Of a DNA stretch of 64,000 nt, positions 23,732 to 32,652 are shown piece after piece; within the stretch, counting starts at the first letter, position 1, and every line of letters begins with the position of its first letter. The stretch covers positions 1,264,638 through 1,328,637 of the forward strand of contig CP166130.1 in assembly GCA_041228335.1 (NCBI GenBank), given 5' to 3'. This DNA is from Alphaproteobacteria bacterium LSUCC0684. Lineage in GTDB: Bacteria > Pseudomonadota > Alphaproteobacteria > Puniceispirillales > UBA1172. The notes under the pieces were generated by a model, which was given only the letters and a program-made list of their open reading frames with translations, did no database searches and had not been told where the DNA came from. A program made the translations under genes and the position numbers.

Positions 23732-26700
23732 ACGGTAAGGGCGACAAGCTCCTGGAGCTGTTCGCGAATGACTCTGGCACGGCTTGACAGGGGCAGGGCC
23801 TGTTTCATCACCAGCCGATGATCCTGGGCGAGTTGCAACCGCCCTGCCTTTGAGGCGATATGACCGATCAGCCTTTCCGGGTTGGGGAAGGTGTTGTTGC
23901 GGAACGACAGGCTCAACCCCTTGGGTCCGGCGTCAATCCGGACAACATTGGCCATCCGGCAGAGGATCTTGATGGTGATGGTATCAAGAAGATTGCGGGC
24001 CTGATCAGGTATCGGGCCGAAGCGGTCGACAAGTTCCGCCGAGAGCTGATCAAGCTCTTCCATGGTCTCAAGTGCCGCAATCCGGCGGTAGAGAGAGAGC
24101 CTGACCGTGAGATCCTCAACATAACTGTCGGGAAGCAAGACCGCCGCGCCAAGATTGATGACAGGTGACCAAGCCTTGTCTTCGGGCTCGCCATCCCCTT
24201 CTCCCATCCTGGCCGCGATCACCGCCTCTTTCAGCATTTCCTGATAGAGTTCAACCCCGACTTCGCGGACATGGCCGGATTGCTCATCGCCGAGAAGATT
24301 GCCAGCACCGCGAATATCAAGATCATATGAGGCGAGAGAGAACCCGGCGCCGAGGGCGTCAAGGGTCTGCATCACCTCAAGCCGGCGGCGGGAATTCGGG
24401 GTCAGCAGACGCGTCGGGTCCGTGGTCAGGAAGGCATAGGCCCGCTGGCGACTGCGGCCGACGCGGCCACGGAGCTGGTAGAGCTGGGAAAGGCCGAACA
24501 TATCGGCGCGATGAATGATCATCGTATTGGCCGAAGGGATATCAATTCCGCTTTCGATGATATTGGTGGAAAGAAGGACATCGCCGCCACCTTCGCCAAA
24601 ATTCGTCATCGCCTCGTCAAGATCAGCTGCCGGCATCTGGCCATGGGCGGTGATGATTCGGGCTTCGGGCACCATTGTCTGAAGCCTTGTGTAGACACGC
24701 TCAAGATGATCTATCCTCGGGCAGACGCAGAACACCTGACCGCCGCGAAACCGCTCACGCCGGATGGCTTCGGCCAGGACCACCGGATCCCACGGCCCCA
24801 CCGAGGTGCGGACGGCAAGCCGGTCCACCGGCGGGGTGGCGATGATCGACATCTCCCGCACGCCGCTGAGCGCCATCTGCAAGGTCCGGGGTATGGGCGT
24901 CGCGCTCAGGGTGAGGACATGAATATCCCCGCGGAGGGATTTGAGCCGCTCTTTCTGCGTCACGCCGAAATTCTGCTCTTCATCGACGATGACAAGCCCG
25001 AGATTGCTGTAGGACACCGATTTCGAAAGCAGGGCATGGGTGCCGACAATGATCTGGCAATCACCGGTCGCGATATCCTTGCGGAGCTGGGTTGCCGCCC
25101 CTGAACCTGTCATCCGCGACAACACACCGATGCGCAGGGGAAAGCCCTGAAACCGATCCTTAAAGGTCTTGCCATGCTGGCGTGCGAGAAGCGTTGTCGG
25201 CGTGATCACCGCAACCTGAAACCCGGCCATGGCCACGGCGAAAGCCGCCCGCATGGCTACTTCGGTCTTGCCGAACCCGACATCGCCGCAGATCAGCCTG
25301 TCCATGACCCGGCCGGATGCCAGATCATCCATGACATCGCCAATCGTATCGAGCTGATCATCTGTTTCCGCGTAAGGGAAGCGCTGGCAGAATTCAGCAA
25401 AACTTCCTGCATCGGGGAGTATCGGCTCACAGGTGGCGGTCTGCCGGAGGGCGGCAACCTTGATAAGCTGATCGGCGATATCACGAACCCGGCCCTTGAT
25501 CCGCGCCTTGCGGGCCTGCCAGGAGGCGCCGCCAAGCCGGTCCAGTTGGGCGTCGCTCCCTTCCTTGCCGTAGCGAGACAGAAGATCGATATTTTCCACC
25601 GGCAGAAAGAGTTTATCGCCACCGGCATAGACAATCAGCAGGCAATCATGGTCTATCCCGCCGGTGGTGATCTTCTCAAGACCTTCATAGCGGCCGATGC
25701 CGTGATCGACATGGACAACGAAATCACCTACCGCGAGGCTGGAGACTTCACGCAGGAAATTTTCCGCCCGGCGGCGCTTGCCTTGCGGGCGGGCGATACG
25801 GGAGCCGTAAATATCCTTTTCCGTAATCACCACGCATCCGGGCAGGACAAAACCGTCTTCAATCGGCCAGATGACGGAATGGACTTTCCCCTTCTCAAGA
25901 GAAAGGAAATCCGCCACCGGATGAATGGCAAGCCTGGCGGGAAGATGTTCGGCAATCAGTTCATCCATCCGCACCCTTGCCCCTTCGGTAGAGGCGGCGA
26001 GTAGAACGATATTATCCCGGGCAAGTTCAACCGCAGCTTCCGCCACCGCTCGGCTGGGCGAGATCGATGACGCCTCCCCGGCAAGACGGCTTTCGGTTGC
26101 CGCGGTATGATAAATGGTGCCGCGGCGCCCCTGAAGATCAAATCCCTCGCCCGCCTCGCCTTCCTGACGCGAAAAGCGGCTGAGCTGGTGGAAGACCCGC
26201 GCATCTTTCCGGCTTTCCCATTCTTTTGAGGAAAGGTAGAGGCTTTCCGGTGGCAGCGGCCGCCAGACAAGTTCTGTTTCCGCGTCCTCGCTCGCCTCCC
26301 GGCGGGCGGTGAAGAAATCATCGATCTGGGCCAGCCGTTGCGCCGCTGCCTGCGGAACATCCGGGTCGATCAGGACAGGCTTGCGGCCGATATAGGCGGA
26401 AAACGGCACCAGCATATCGTGAAACAGCGGCAGCATCTGCTCCATCCCGGGGTGATGCCTGCCCTCGCTCACCGAGAGGTAAAGCGGGTCGCGCGTGGCG
26501 TCGGCACCGAACAACTCCCGATAGCGGCCACGAAAGGCGGTGATCGTCGCTTCATCCAGGATAAATTCACTCACCGGATGCAGGGTGACCGCCTCCACCT
26601 TATCCATGCTGCGCTGGGTTTCGGCATCGAATCTCTTGATTGTTTCTATTTCGGTATCAAAGAAATCAACCCGAACCGGATCTTCGGCGCCCGGCGGAAA

Positions 26701-27216
26701 GATATCGACAATACTGCCGCGAATGGCGTATTCCCCTGCTTCGCGAACCGTATCCGCCCGGCGGTAGGCATGCTGGATGGCAAACTGGCTGATATCCTTG
26801 GGCGACAGATTGCCGCCTGCGGCCAGATGCAGGGATGCCCCTTGAAAATGCGACGGTGGCGGCACCCTTTGCAGCCAGGCATTGATCGTTGTCAGGACAA
26901 AGCGCGGCGCATCAGGGGCTGAGTTGAGCGCGGCAAGACAGCTGAGCCGCTGGCCGGTGATGATGCCATTGGGTGAGATCCGGTCATAGGGCAGACAATC
27001 CCAGGCTGGAAATGTCAGGATCTGATCTTCGGTTACGCCCACCAGCTCAAGCGATGCCCGCATCCGGGCAAGTCCGGCATCATCAAGACCGACATGGACA
27101 GCCTGCCCGCCATGGGTATCGGCAAGTGCTTTCAGTGCCAGCGCATCGGCACCGTCCGGAACACCCCACAGATTGCCCGAAGACGCCTTCTGCCATTCAT
27201 CGAAATAGGAAAACAT
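23728..27216 (-). CDS. mfd: Transcription-repair coupling factor
   Basis: 1162 residues, standard length. The N-terminal UvrB-like region, the RNA-polymerase-interaction/CarD-like segment (GDFVVHVDHGIGRYEGLEKI), and a RecG-like translocase with Walker A GDVGFGKTEVAMR, VDEEQNFGVTQKERLK and ATPIPRTLQMALSG, then the TRCF C-terminal domain. It displaces RNA polymerase stalled at DNA damage and recruits UvrA. It follows sdhE with no gap (sdhE stop at 27217), so the two are co-transcribed. Confidence 0.97.
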   Translation of the reverse strand: MFSYFDEWQKASSGNLWGVPDGADALALKALADTHGGQAVHVGLDDAGLARMRASLELVGVTEDQILTFPAWDCLPYDRISPNGIITGQRLSCLAALNSAPDAPRFVLTTINAWLQRVPPPSHFQGASLHLAAGGNLSPKDISQFAIQHAYRRADTVREAGEYAIRGSIVDIFPPGAEDPVRVDFFDTEIETIKRFDAETQRSMDKVEAVTLHPVSEFILDEATITAFRGRYRELFGADATRDPLYLSVSEGRHHPGMEQMLPLFHDMLVPFSAYIGRKPVLIDPDVPQAAAQRLAQIDDFFTARREASEDAETELVWRPLPPESLYLSSKEWESRKDARVFHQLSRFSRQEGEAGEGFDLQGRRGTIYHTAATESRLAGEASSISPSRAVAEAAVELARDNIVLLAASTEGARVRMDELIAEHLPARLAIHPVADFLSLEKGKVHSVIWPIEDGFVLPGCVVITEKDIYGSRIARPQGKRRRAENFLREVSSLAVGDFVVHVDHGIGRYEGLEKITTGGIDHDCLLIVYAGGDKLFLPVENIDLLSRYGKEGSDAQLDRLGGASWQARKARIKGRVRDIADQLIKVAALRQTATCEPILPDAGSFAEFCQRFPYAETDDQLDTIGDVMDDLASGRVMDRLICGDVGFGKTEVAMRAAFAVAMAGFQVAVITPTTLLARQHGKTFKDRFQGFPLRIGVLSRMTGSGAATQLRKDIATGDCQIIVGTHALLSKSVSYSNLGLVIVDEEQNFGVTQKERLKSLRGDIHVLTLSATPIPRTLQMALSGVREMSIIATPPVDRLAVRTSVGPWDPVVLAEAIRRERFRGGQVFCVCPRIDHLERVYTRLQTMVPEARIITAHGQMPAADLDEAMTNFGEGGGDVLLSTNIIESGIDIPSANTMIIHRADMFGLSQLYQLRGRVGRSRQRAYAFLTTDPTRLLTPNSRRRLEVMQTLDALGAGFSLASYDLDIRGAGNLLGDEQSGHVREVGVELYQEMLKEAVIAARMGEGDGEPEDKAWSPVINLGAAVLLPDSYVEDLTVRLSLYRRIAALETMEELDQLSAELVDRFGPIPDQARNLLDTITIKILCRMANVVRIDAGPKGLSLSFRNNTFPNPERLIGHIASKAGRLQLAQDHRLVMKQALPLSSRARVIREQLQELVALTV

Positions 27217-27486
27217 CTAGCGGTGCTGCTCCCGCGACCAGCGGATCAACGCATCAAGGGCAGGATTTTCCATGCCCTCGGGGCGATCTTCCTGGCCGCT
27301 GACCCAGGCCCAGATCGACGGATCGCCCGCGTCAAGAAGCTCTTCATACGCATCCAGACCTGCCGCATCCATCCCGGGCAGAACATCACGGGCAAATCCC
27401 CCAAGAAGCAGATCGGTCTCCCTGGTGCCGGTATAGGCGGATCGATAGATCAATCGGCGGACGCGCTGGGTGTGGGTTTCGGTCAT
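27217..27486 (-). CDS. sdhE: Succinate dehydrogenase assembly factor SdhE
   Basis: 89 residues, DUF339 family. The conserved RSAYTGTRETDLLLGGFA stretch corresponds to the RGxxE flavinylation motif, here with Thr-Arg-Glu at the core, as in alphaproteobacterial members. It promotes covalent FAD attachment to SdhA. The sdhE-mfd pair, divergent from recG, is a usual alphaproteobacterial arrangement. Confidence 0.88.
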   Translation of the reverse strand: MTETHTQRVRRLIYRSAYTGTRETDLLLGGFARDVLPGMDAAGLDAYEELLDAGDPSIWAWVSGQEDRPEGMENPALDALIRWSREQHR

Positions 27487-27589
27487 GTCAGTGTCAGATA
27501 CTCAAGAGATGATGCGCTCCATGCAATTATGATCTAACATGCGAGGGGGAAATAGCAAGACATCCCTTAAGGATGGAGGGCAAATCGCC

Positions 27590-29707
27590 GTGACGACACC
27601 GGCAGATTTTCAGCATTTCAGGAGACCCGAAGAGCTGTTTCGCCTCTTCGCCCGGGTCACCGCGCTGCCAGGTGTCGGCGACAAGGTGGCCAAACTGCTC
27701 GAAAAACGGATGGGCGGTCTTGTCATTGATCTGCTGAGGCATCTGCCTGTGGGCCTTATTGACCGGACAAAACGTCCGCCGCTCAATATGGTGGAACATG
27801 GCAGTGTCATCACCGTTGAAGTGACGATCACCGGCCACGACAAGCCCCCCAAGGGAAGCCGGCGGCCGATGCGGGTGACAGCGCAAAACGACACCGGGGT
27901 GCTGGATATCATCTTTTTTCACGCCCGGGGGGATTATGTTGAAAAACTGCTGCCCATCGGCGCCAAACGCATCATCAGCGGCCGGGCTGAATGGTTTCAG
28001 CACAAAATCCAGATGGCGCATCCGGATCATGTGGTGGCACCGGAAAAAGCCGAACAGCTGCCGCAGCTCGAGCCTGTCTATCCCCTGACGGCCGGGTTGA
28101 CCGCAAAACTCCTCGCCCGGGCCATGGCAGCCGCCATTGAACGTATCCCCCAACTTGAGGAATGGATCGATGCGGATATCCTTGCCCGGTTCAACTGGCC
28201 TTCCTGGGATGCGGCGATGCGTGAAGTCCATGCCCCGAAGAAAGAGGCGGATGTGCTGCCGGGAAGCCCGACCCGGGCAAGGCTCGCCTATGACGAGCTT
28301 CTTGCCAATCAGCTGGCACTGGCGCTGGTGCGCCTCGGCTCAAGCCGGCAGACAGGACGGATCATCGAAGGTGACGGGGCACTGCGGGAAAAACTGCTCT
28401 CCTCCCTGCCTTTCGAGCTGACCCGGGCCCAGCAACGGGTGGTGACGGAAATCGAGGCCGATCAGCGCTCGGGGGACCGGATGCTCCGCCTGATCCAGGG
28501 AGATGTCGGCTCCGGCAAGACACTGGTTGCGCTGATGGCCATGCTCAATGCCGTGGAAGCCGGAAGCCAGGCGGCGATGCTGGTGCCGACGGAAATACTT
28601 GCCCGCCAGCATCACCAGACACTCACCCGAATGCTTGCCCCGCTCGGGCTTGTGCCCGGCCTGCTCATGGGCAAGATGAAGGCAGCGGAAAAGCGGGCCG
28701 TTCTCGAAGGGCTTGCCGATGGCAGCATCCCCATTGTCATCGGCACCCACGCTCTGCTGACCGATACCGTCACGTTCCACGATCTGGCCCTTGGGGTGGT
28801 CGATGAGCAGCATCGTTTCGGGGTCAGGCAACGTCTTGTGCTTGGCGAAAAGGGTCGAGGCGTCGATGTGCTGGTCATGACGGCAACGCCGATCCCGAGA
28901 ACACTTGCCATGACGTCTTATGGCGATCTTTTGTCTTCGAGAATTGACGAAAAGCCGCCTGGCCGCAAGGAGGTCACCACCACCGCCCTGCCCCTTGAGC
29001 GCGTCGATGATGTCATCGGCCGGTTGCGGGTGGCACTTGGCAACGGCCAGCGGGTGTACTGGATCTGCCCGCTGGTGGATGAAAGCGATGTGCTTGACGT
29101 GGCCGCGGCGGAAGAACGCCATATCATGCTGAAAGCCGCCCTGCCGCAAACGAAAATTTCGCTTGTGCATGGACGTATGGATGCCGAAATGCGCGAGACC
29201 GCCATGGAAGACTTCCGATCCGGCGAAAGCCAGCTGCTCGTCGCCACCACGGTGGTTGAAGTTGGCGTCGATGTTCCCGAAGCCAGCATCATGATCATCG
29301 AGCATGCCGAACGCTTTGGACTTGCCCAGATGCATCAGCTGAGGGGGCGCGTGGGCCGGGGCAAGGAAAGCGCCAACTGTCTTCTGCTCTATAAGGGACC
29401 GCTTTCAGATACCGCCAAGGCAAGGCTCAACATCATGCGGGAGAGCAACGACGGATTCCGCATTGCCGAAGAAGATCTCAGACTTCGCGGCCCCGGTGAA
29501 GTGCTCGGGCGACGTCAATCCGGTGACCCTGATTTCCAGCTGGCGGATCTGGCCTATCATGGAGATCTTCTGGAACTGGCGCGTGATCAGGTGCTTGCGG
29601 TCATCGAACAAAACCCGACTCTGACCGGCGCTCAAGGACAGCGGCTAAAGACCCTGCTTGCGCTGTTTGAACGTGACATGGCGGTGACGTATCTATCCGG
29701 GGGATAA
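27590..29707 (+). CDS. recG: ATP-dependent DNA helicase RecG
   Basis: About 705 residues. A wedge/OB domain (PGVGDKVAKLLEKR, then TAQNDTGVLDIIFFH) precedes helicase motifs GDVGSGKT, VPTEILARQ, VDEQHRFGVRQR (DEQH box), ATPIPRTLAMTSYGD and HQLRGRVGRG. It remodels stalled forks and Holliday junctions. The frame opens at an ATG at 27539, but GTG at 27590 is preceded by GGAGGG nine bases away, while the ATG lacks a good ribosome site. The GTG is preferred, not certain. Divergent from sdhE-mfd. Confidence 0.95.
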   Translation: MTTPADFQHFRRPEELFRLFARVTALPGVGDKVAKLLEKRMGGLVIDLLRHLPVGLIDRTKRPPLNMVEHGSVITVEVTITGHDKPPKGSRRPMRVTAQNDTGVLDIIFFHARGDYVEKLLPIGAKRIISGRAEWFQHKIQMAHPDHVVAPEKAEQLPQLEPVYPLTAGLTAKLLARAMAAAIERIPQLEEWIDADILARFNWPSWDAAMREVHAPKKEADVLPGSPTRARLAYDELLANQLALALVRLGSSRQTGRIIEGDGALREKLLSSLPFELTRAQQRVVTEIEADQRSGDRMLRLIQGDVGSGKTLVALMAMLNAVEAGSQAAMLVPTEILARQHHQTLTRMLAPLGLVPGLLMGKMKAAEKRAVLEGLADGSIPIVIGTHALLTDTVTFHDLALGVVDEQHRFGVRQRLVLGEKGRGVDVLVMTATPIPRTLAMTSYGDLLSSRIDEKPPGRKEVTTTALPLERVDDVIGRLRVALGNGQRVYWICPLVDESDVLDVAAAEERHIMLKAALPQTKISLVHGRMDAEMRETAMEDFRSGESQLLVATTVVEVGVDVPEASIMIIEHAERFGLAQMHQLRGRVGRGKESANCLLLYKGPLSDTAKARLNIMRESNDGFRIAEEDLRLRGPGEVLGRRQSGDPDFQLADLAYHGDLLELARDQVLAVIEQNPTLTGAQGQRLKTLLALFERDMAVTYLSGG

Positions 29708-29720
29708 TCTTCCGGCCGGA

Positions 29721-30479
29721 TCAGCTTTTGGGTGATGCTTTTGTCCGTGGCCCTGATTTTTTCCGGGCTGGTGTTTTTGCGGCGGTTTTCATGGATGAAA
29801 GAGCTTTCGGCTTGCGGTCAGCCCGAGGGTCACTCGGCGTCACAATACCGCCGGAGACAACCATCTTGACCGCCTCTTCCACCCCCATTTCAAGGGTGAT
29901 GAGATCCTCGCGCGGGAAAAACAAGAGAAATCCTGACGTCGGGTTCGGCGTTGTCGGCACAAACACATTGACCAGTTGTTCCTTTGACATGTTCTGGACT
30001 TCACCACGGGTGGTACCGGTCACAAAACCGATTGCCCATATGCCGCGCCGCGGATATTCGATCAGCACCACTTCACGGAACGCATCAGACTGGCTGGCCA
30101 TTACCGTTTCCATGATCTGCTTGGTCGCGCCATAGACAGACCGGATCACCGGCACGCCGTTCAGCATGCGTTCACCAAAACGCAACAGGGAACGGCCCAG
30201 AAATCCGGTGGTCAGTGCCCCGATGATAATGATCGTCAATCCACCGATGATCAGCCCGAAACCTGGAAGCGGGAAATCAACATAGGTCTGCGGGTTCAGG
30301 TTCTCGGGCAGGAAATTCGATACATACCCGTCGATAATGCCGATGATGAGCCAGGTCAGGTAGCCGGTCAGCAGGATCGGTGCCGTTACCAGAAACCCGG
30401 CAAGAAACCAGCGCCTCAGGTAGCCGAAGACAGAAGTACCGGTTTTGTTTTCCGCATCCGGGGAGTCATTTATGGACAT
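29721..30479 (-). CDS. DUF502 (COG2928) membrane protein with a basic C-terminal tail
   Basis: 252 residues. Two long membrane helices (about residues 22-52 and 72-95) precede a conserved soluble region (NGVPVIRSVYGATKQIMETV, VFVPTTPNPTSGFLLF) that defines the family. The last ~40 residues are rich in Lys, Arg, Ser and Pro (KTAAKTPARKKSGPRTKAS), a tail not part of the core domain. The molecular function of the family is unknown. Convergent with recG (13-bp gap). Confidence 0.85.
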   Translation of the reverse strand: MSINDSPDAENKTGTSVFGYLRRWFLAGFLVTAPILLTGYLTWLIIGIIDGYVSNFLPENLNPQTYVDFPLPGFGLIIGGLTIIIIGALTTGFLGRSLLRFGERMLNGVPVIRSVYGATKQIMETVMASQSDAFREVVLIEYPRRGIWAIGFVTGTTRGEVQNMSKEQLVNVFVPTTPNPTSGFLLFFPREDLITLEMGVEEAVKMVVSGGIVTPSDPRADRKPKALSSMKTAAKTPARKKSGPRTKASPKS

Positions 30480-30558
30480 GGCTTTATCCCATCCGTGAAT
30501 ATATCTAGTATATAGACGAAAACTGACTCAATACAACACGGCATATCGCGGAAGTTCC

Positions 30559-31407
30559 ATGACTGATCACACAACCCCTCCAGCCGCCCCCCCTCCAGCC
30601 GGGCGGACCAACGCCGAAAAAAATCTTACAGCCCTGATCTCGGTAATGGCAACATTACGAGACCCTGAAAAGGGATGTGCGTGGGATCTCAACCAGACGC
30701 ATGAGAGCATCTCCCCCTATACGATCGAAGAAGCGTATGAAGTCGCCGAAGCCATCCAGGAGGGAAATCCTGAAACCATCCGGGACGAGCTCGGGGATCT
30801 GCTGCTTCAGGTTGTCTTTCAGGCCCGGATCGGGGAAGAAGCCGGTCATTTTGATTTTGCCTCCATCGCCGACAGCATCACCGAAAAGATGATTCGTCGC
30901 CATCCGCATATCTTCGGGGATGACCGGTATCGCGACAGCGACGAACAACGCAAGGCCTGGGAAGATATCAAGGAAGCCGAACGCCACGCCAAGAAAGAGA
31001 AGGGAACACTCGACGGGGTGGCGAGCACCCTGCCGCCGGTCACCCGCGCCGTCAAACTCCAGAAACGGGCAGCGCGAGTCGGCTTTGACTGGACCGACCC
31101 CGCCGATGTACTTGCCAAGATACGGGAGGAAATTGACGAGGTTGAAATGGAGATGAAAGCCGATACCAAGGACAGGAAATCCCTTGAGGCGGAACTCGGC
31201 GATCTGCTCTTTGCCGTGATCAATCTGGCCCGGAAATGCCAGATTGATCCAGATCATGCAATTAACTTAACAAATCGTAAATTTATCAACCGTTTTACGG
31301 TGATGGAACGCCTTGCCAAAAGCCAAGGCAAGAGTTTTCCAGACAGCACGCTTGCAGAAATGGAAGAATGGTGGACGCAAGCCAAGAGAGAGGAAAGCCA
31401 AGGCTGA
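30559..31407 (+). CDS. mazG: Nucleoside triphosphate pyrophosphohydrolase MazG
   Basis: 282 residues with two MazG helical repeats. The first has CAWDLNQTHESISPYTIEEAYE and EELGDLLLQ-type metal ligands (DELGDLLLQVVF); the second has EIDEVEMEMKADTKD and EAELGDLLFAVINLARK. It hydrolyses NTPs to NMPs and clears aberrant nucleotides. An N-terminal Pro/Ala-rich stretch (TTPPAAPPPAGR) precedes the first repeat. Convergent with hfq (15-bp gap). Confidence 0.95.
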   Translation: MTDHTTPPAAPPPAGRTNAEKNLTALISVMATLRDPEKGCAWDLNQTHESISPYTIEEAYEVAEAIQEGNPETIRDELGDLLLQVVFQARIGEEAGHFDFASIADSITEKMIRRHPHIFGDDRYRDSDEQRKAWEDIKEAERHAKKEKGTLDGVASTLPPVTRAVKLQKRAARVGFDWTDPADVLAKIREEIDEVEMEMKADTKDRKSLEAELGDLLFAVINLARKCQIDPDHAINLTNRKFINRFTVMERLAKSQGKSFPDSTLAEMEEWWTQAKREESQG

Positions 31408-31422
31408 CGCCCTGGATTTACA

Positions 31423-31692
31423 TCACTCCTCCAGTTGCTCCAGTTCCCCCAGCTCCTCCTGTGGGTCCACGATGAGGTTCACCGGCACGGCGGGCATAAT
31501 GGTGGAAATGGCGTGTTTGTAGACCAGCTGGACATGTTGATCACGTTTCAGCAGTAAACAGAAATTATCAAACCAGGTGATAATTCCCTGTAACTTGACA
31601 CCATTGACCAGAAACACCGTAACGGCAATGTGATCCTTGCGAACGGAATTCAGGAAAATTTCCTGCAGATTGTGGCTCTTCTCTGTAGCCAT
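31423..31692 (-). CDS. hfq: RNA chaperone Hfq
   Basis: 89 residues. Sm1 contains [29 protein letters not shown]; the Sm2 motif is [11 protein letters not shown], with the conserved KH. The C-terminal tail is short and acidic ([14 protein letters not shown]), as is common in alphaproteobacteria. GGGGGA lies upstream of the ATG. It has its own promoter just after dat and is convergent with mazG. Confidence 0.96.
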   Translation of the reverse strand: MATEKSHNLQEIFLNSVRKDHIAVTVFLVNGVKLQGIITWFDNFCLLLKRDQHVQLVYKHAISTIMPAVPVNLIVDPQEELGELEQLEE

Positions 31693-31713
31693 ATTGTATT
31701 CCCCCTGAACACT

Positions 31714-31742
31714 ATATTACGCATTATTAAAAAAAATGTAAA
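31714..31742 (-). promoter_or_regulatory. Sigma-70-like promoter for hfq
   Basis: Minus strand TTTACA (31742-31737), 17-nt spacer containing a run of T, TAATAT (31719-31714). It lies 22 nt upstream of the hfq ATG, giving a very short leader, and follows the end of dat (31768). Confidence 0.6.
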
Positions 31743-31767
31743 TTATTCGTTTTATCAGGGAATGGAA

Positions 31768-32622
31768 TTATTCGGCAGCCTGGGAAATATGATCAAAATA
31801 TGCCTGCCGGAGCGCCATGGAAACCGGCCCGGCTTCGCCATCGCCGATGGTTGTCTCGTCAATCTGGCCCACCGGCGTGATAAGCGATGATGCGCTGGTC
31901 ACGAAGGCTTCGGCGGCGGCTTTCGCCTCATCAGGAGTGAAGGCCCGTTCCACGATCTTCAGATTTCGTTCCGCGGCGATGGCCAGCACGGCTTTCCGGG
32001 TGATTCCGTTCAGGATATCGTAGGTGGCAGGCCGGGTGACAAGCTCACCTTCCCTGGTAACGATCCAGGCGTTCGAGCTTGATCCCTCGGTGATATAGCC
32101 CGTGTCATCGACCATCAACGCTTCATAGGCGCCCGCCTCGACCGCTTTTGTCTTGGCAATACAGTTCGGCAATAACTGGGTTGTCTTGATATCACGCCGC
32201 TGCCAGCGCTGATCCGGCACGGTGACCACCTTGACGGCGCGGGTGCTGTCACGTTCCGGGAAGGTAAGATGCTTGGCGGTCATGATCATCTGCGGGGTCA
32301 GTGCCGAGTTGATGGCATGATCGCGGCGCATAACCCCACGCGTCACCTGAAAATACACAAGACCGAAGGTGACCGAATTCATGCGGATGATATTGCGAAT
32401 GACGATTTTCAGCGCCGGACGCGACATCGGCATGGGAATGCCAAGCTCACCAAGCGAAAACTCAAGCCGGTCCAGATGCCAGTCTTCATCCGCCAAGACG
32501 CCATTGATCACCGATACGACTTCATAAACGCCATCCCCGAACTGGTACCCGCGATCATCGATATGCACTTCGGCATGGGTGTGGGGAAGATATTGACCGT
32601 TGACATAAGCTATTCGAGACAT
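31768..32622 (-). CDS. dat: D-amino-acid aminotransferase-like PLP enzyme (class IV)
   Basis: 284 residues, fold-type IV. The PLP lysine is in RDIKTTQLLPNCIAK, and the signature EGSSSNAWIV and SLITPVGQIDE motifs follow. It resembles D-alanine aminotransferases and lies where alphaproteobacteria place dat (trkA-dat-hfq). It may make D-glutamate/D-alanine for the cell wall or act on branched-chain acids; class IV specificity is hard to call from sequence. Confidence 0.88.
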   Translation of the reverse strand: MSRIAYVNGQYLPHTHAEVHIDDRGYQFGDGVYEVVSVINGVLADEDWHLDRLEFSLGELGIPMPMSRPALKIVIRNIIRMNSVTFGLVYFQVTRGVMRRDHAINSALTPQMIMTAKHLTFPERDSTRAVKVVTVPDQRWQRRDIKTTQLLPNCIAKTKAVEAGAYEALMVDDTGYITEGSSSNAWIVTREGELVTRPATYDILNGITRKAVLAIAAERNLKIVERAFTPDEAKAAAEAFVTSASSLITPVGQIDETTIGDGEAGPVSMALRQAYFDHISQAAE

Positions 32623-32652
32623 GGCGCAACCACCTGGAAGAATTGAGAAAGA

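Noticed and set aside
28340-29335. 331-codon minus-strand ORF within recG
   Set aside because: Shadow of the recG helicase region; the real frame carries all helicase motifs.
29708-29720. TCCGGCCGGA palindrome between recG and the DUF502 gene as a terminator
   Set aside because: There is no loop and no proper T-run; convergent genes here have no recognisable intrinsic terminator.
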